From: an uncultured bacterium
GTDB taxonomy: Bacteria > Cyanobacteriota > Vampirovibrionia > Gastranaerophilales > Gastranaerophilaceae
Reading direction: 5' to 3'
Assembly (NCBI GenBank): GCA_949286405.1
Contig: CASECH010000183.1
Location: 1 to 5,394 of the forward strand
Length of the DNA stretch: 5,394 nt
Shown here: positions 5,355-5,394 of the stretch, piece after piece
Numbering within the stretch: position 1 is the first letter of the stretch
How the letters are laid out: the number at the start of each line of letters is the position of its first letter
Notes under the pieces: model-generated
What the model was told of the DNA's origin: nothing
What the model saw: the letters and a program-made list of their open reading frames with translations, nothing else
Databases searched by the model: none
Position numbers and translations under genes: made by a program

Positions 5355-5394
5355 CTAGTCCATAGGAATTGTAATTATGTAATCGTTTCCATCT
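5355..5394 (-). CDS. C-terminus of a gene entering from the right (possibly a histidine kinase)
   Basis: Only the last 12 codons (DGNDYIITIPMD) and a TAG stop are in the window. The pattern of a hydrophilic turn, a beta strand (YIITI) and a Pro close to the end resembles the last strand of the HATPase domain in histidine kinases, where the end often reads like GTTFTIELP. A receiver-domain gene directly downstream and a terminator right after this stop fit that reading. Twelve residues cannot prove the family, so the assignment is tentative. Confidence 0.4.
   Translation of the reverse strand, partial: DGNDYIITIPMD

Overview
This is an AT-rich bacterial window with compact genes, short spacers and U-tract terminators with TTTT or other T-rich loops. 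The sequence does not fix the species. An AT-rich anaerobe or gut-type bacterium (clostridia-like or Gastranaerophilales-like) would fit, but this is only a composition-based impression. There is no mobile element, CRISPR array, tRNA or rRNA.

Left part, plus strand. The window opens inside a serine hydrolase of the class A beta-lactamase / penicillin-binding fold (1-942). Its SxxK, SDN and KTG motifs are intact, but the deacylating Glu166 position is Leu. A perfect hairpin terminator (968-1007) closes it. Directly after that is an extended -10 promoter six bases from the ATG of a DRE-TIM metallolyase ('aldolase catalytic domain') gene (1024-1812), which has no Shine-Dalgarno and looks leaderless. 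About 50 bases later comes clpB (1864-4473), the disaggregase of the heat-shock response. Its ribosome binding site lies in the right arm of a 14-bp hairpin, a candidate translational switch or RNA thermometer. A terminator (4503-4524) ends clpB.

Right part, minus strand. Reading leftwards from the right edge there are: the last codons of a gene that may be a sensor histidine kinase (5355-5394); a strong hairpin (5295-5334); a second copy of the same extended -10 arrangement; a stand-alone receiver-domain response regulator (4895-5278); and a small unrecognised ORF (4649-4786). The stop codon of the small ORF lies in a REP-like GTAG palindrome. The stretch 4525-4648 holds no gene, only a weak hairpin and simple-sequence DNA.

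The genes do not form one obvious pathway. The minus-strand set suggests a two-component module (kinase remnant at the edge plus single-domain regulator). The plus-strand set is an envelope enzyme, an orphan metallolyase and a chaperone. The most interesting signals are regulatory: the hairpin over the clpB ribosome binding site, and the identical terminator / TGCTAAAAT / N6 / ATG junction used twice on opposite strands. No wholly new multi-gene system is evident.
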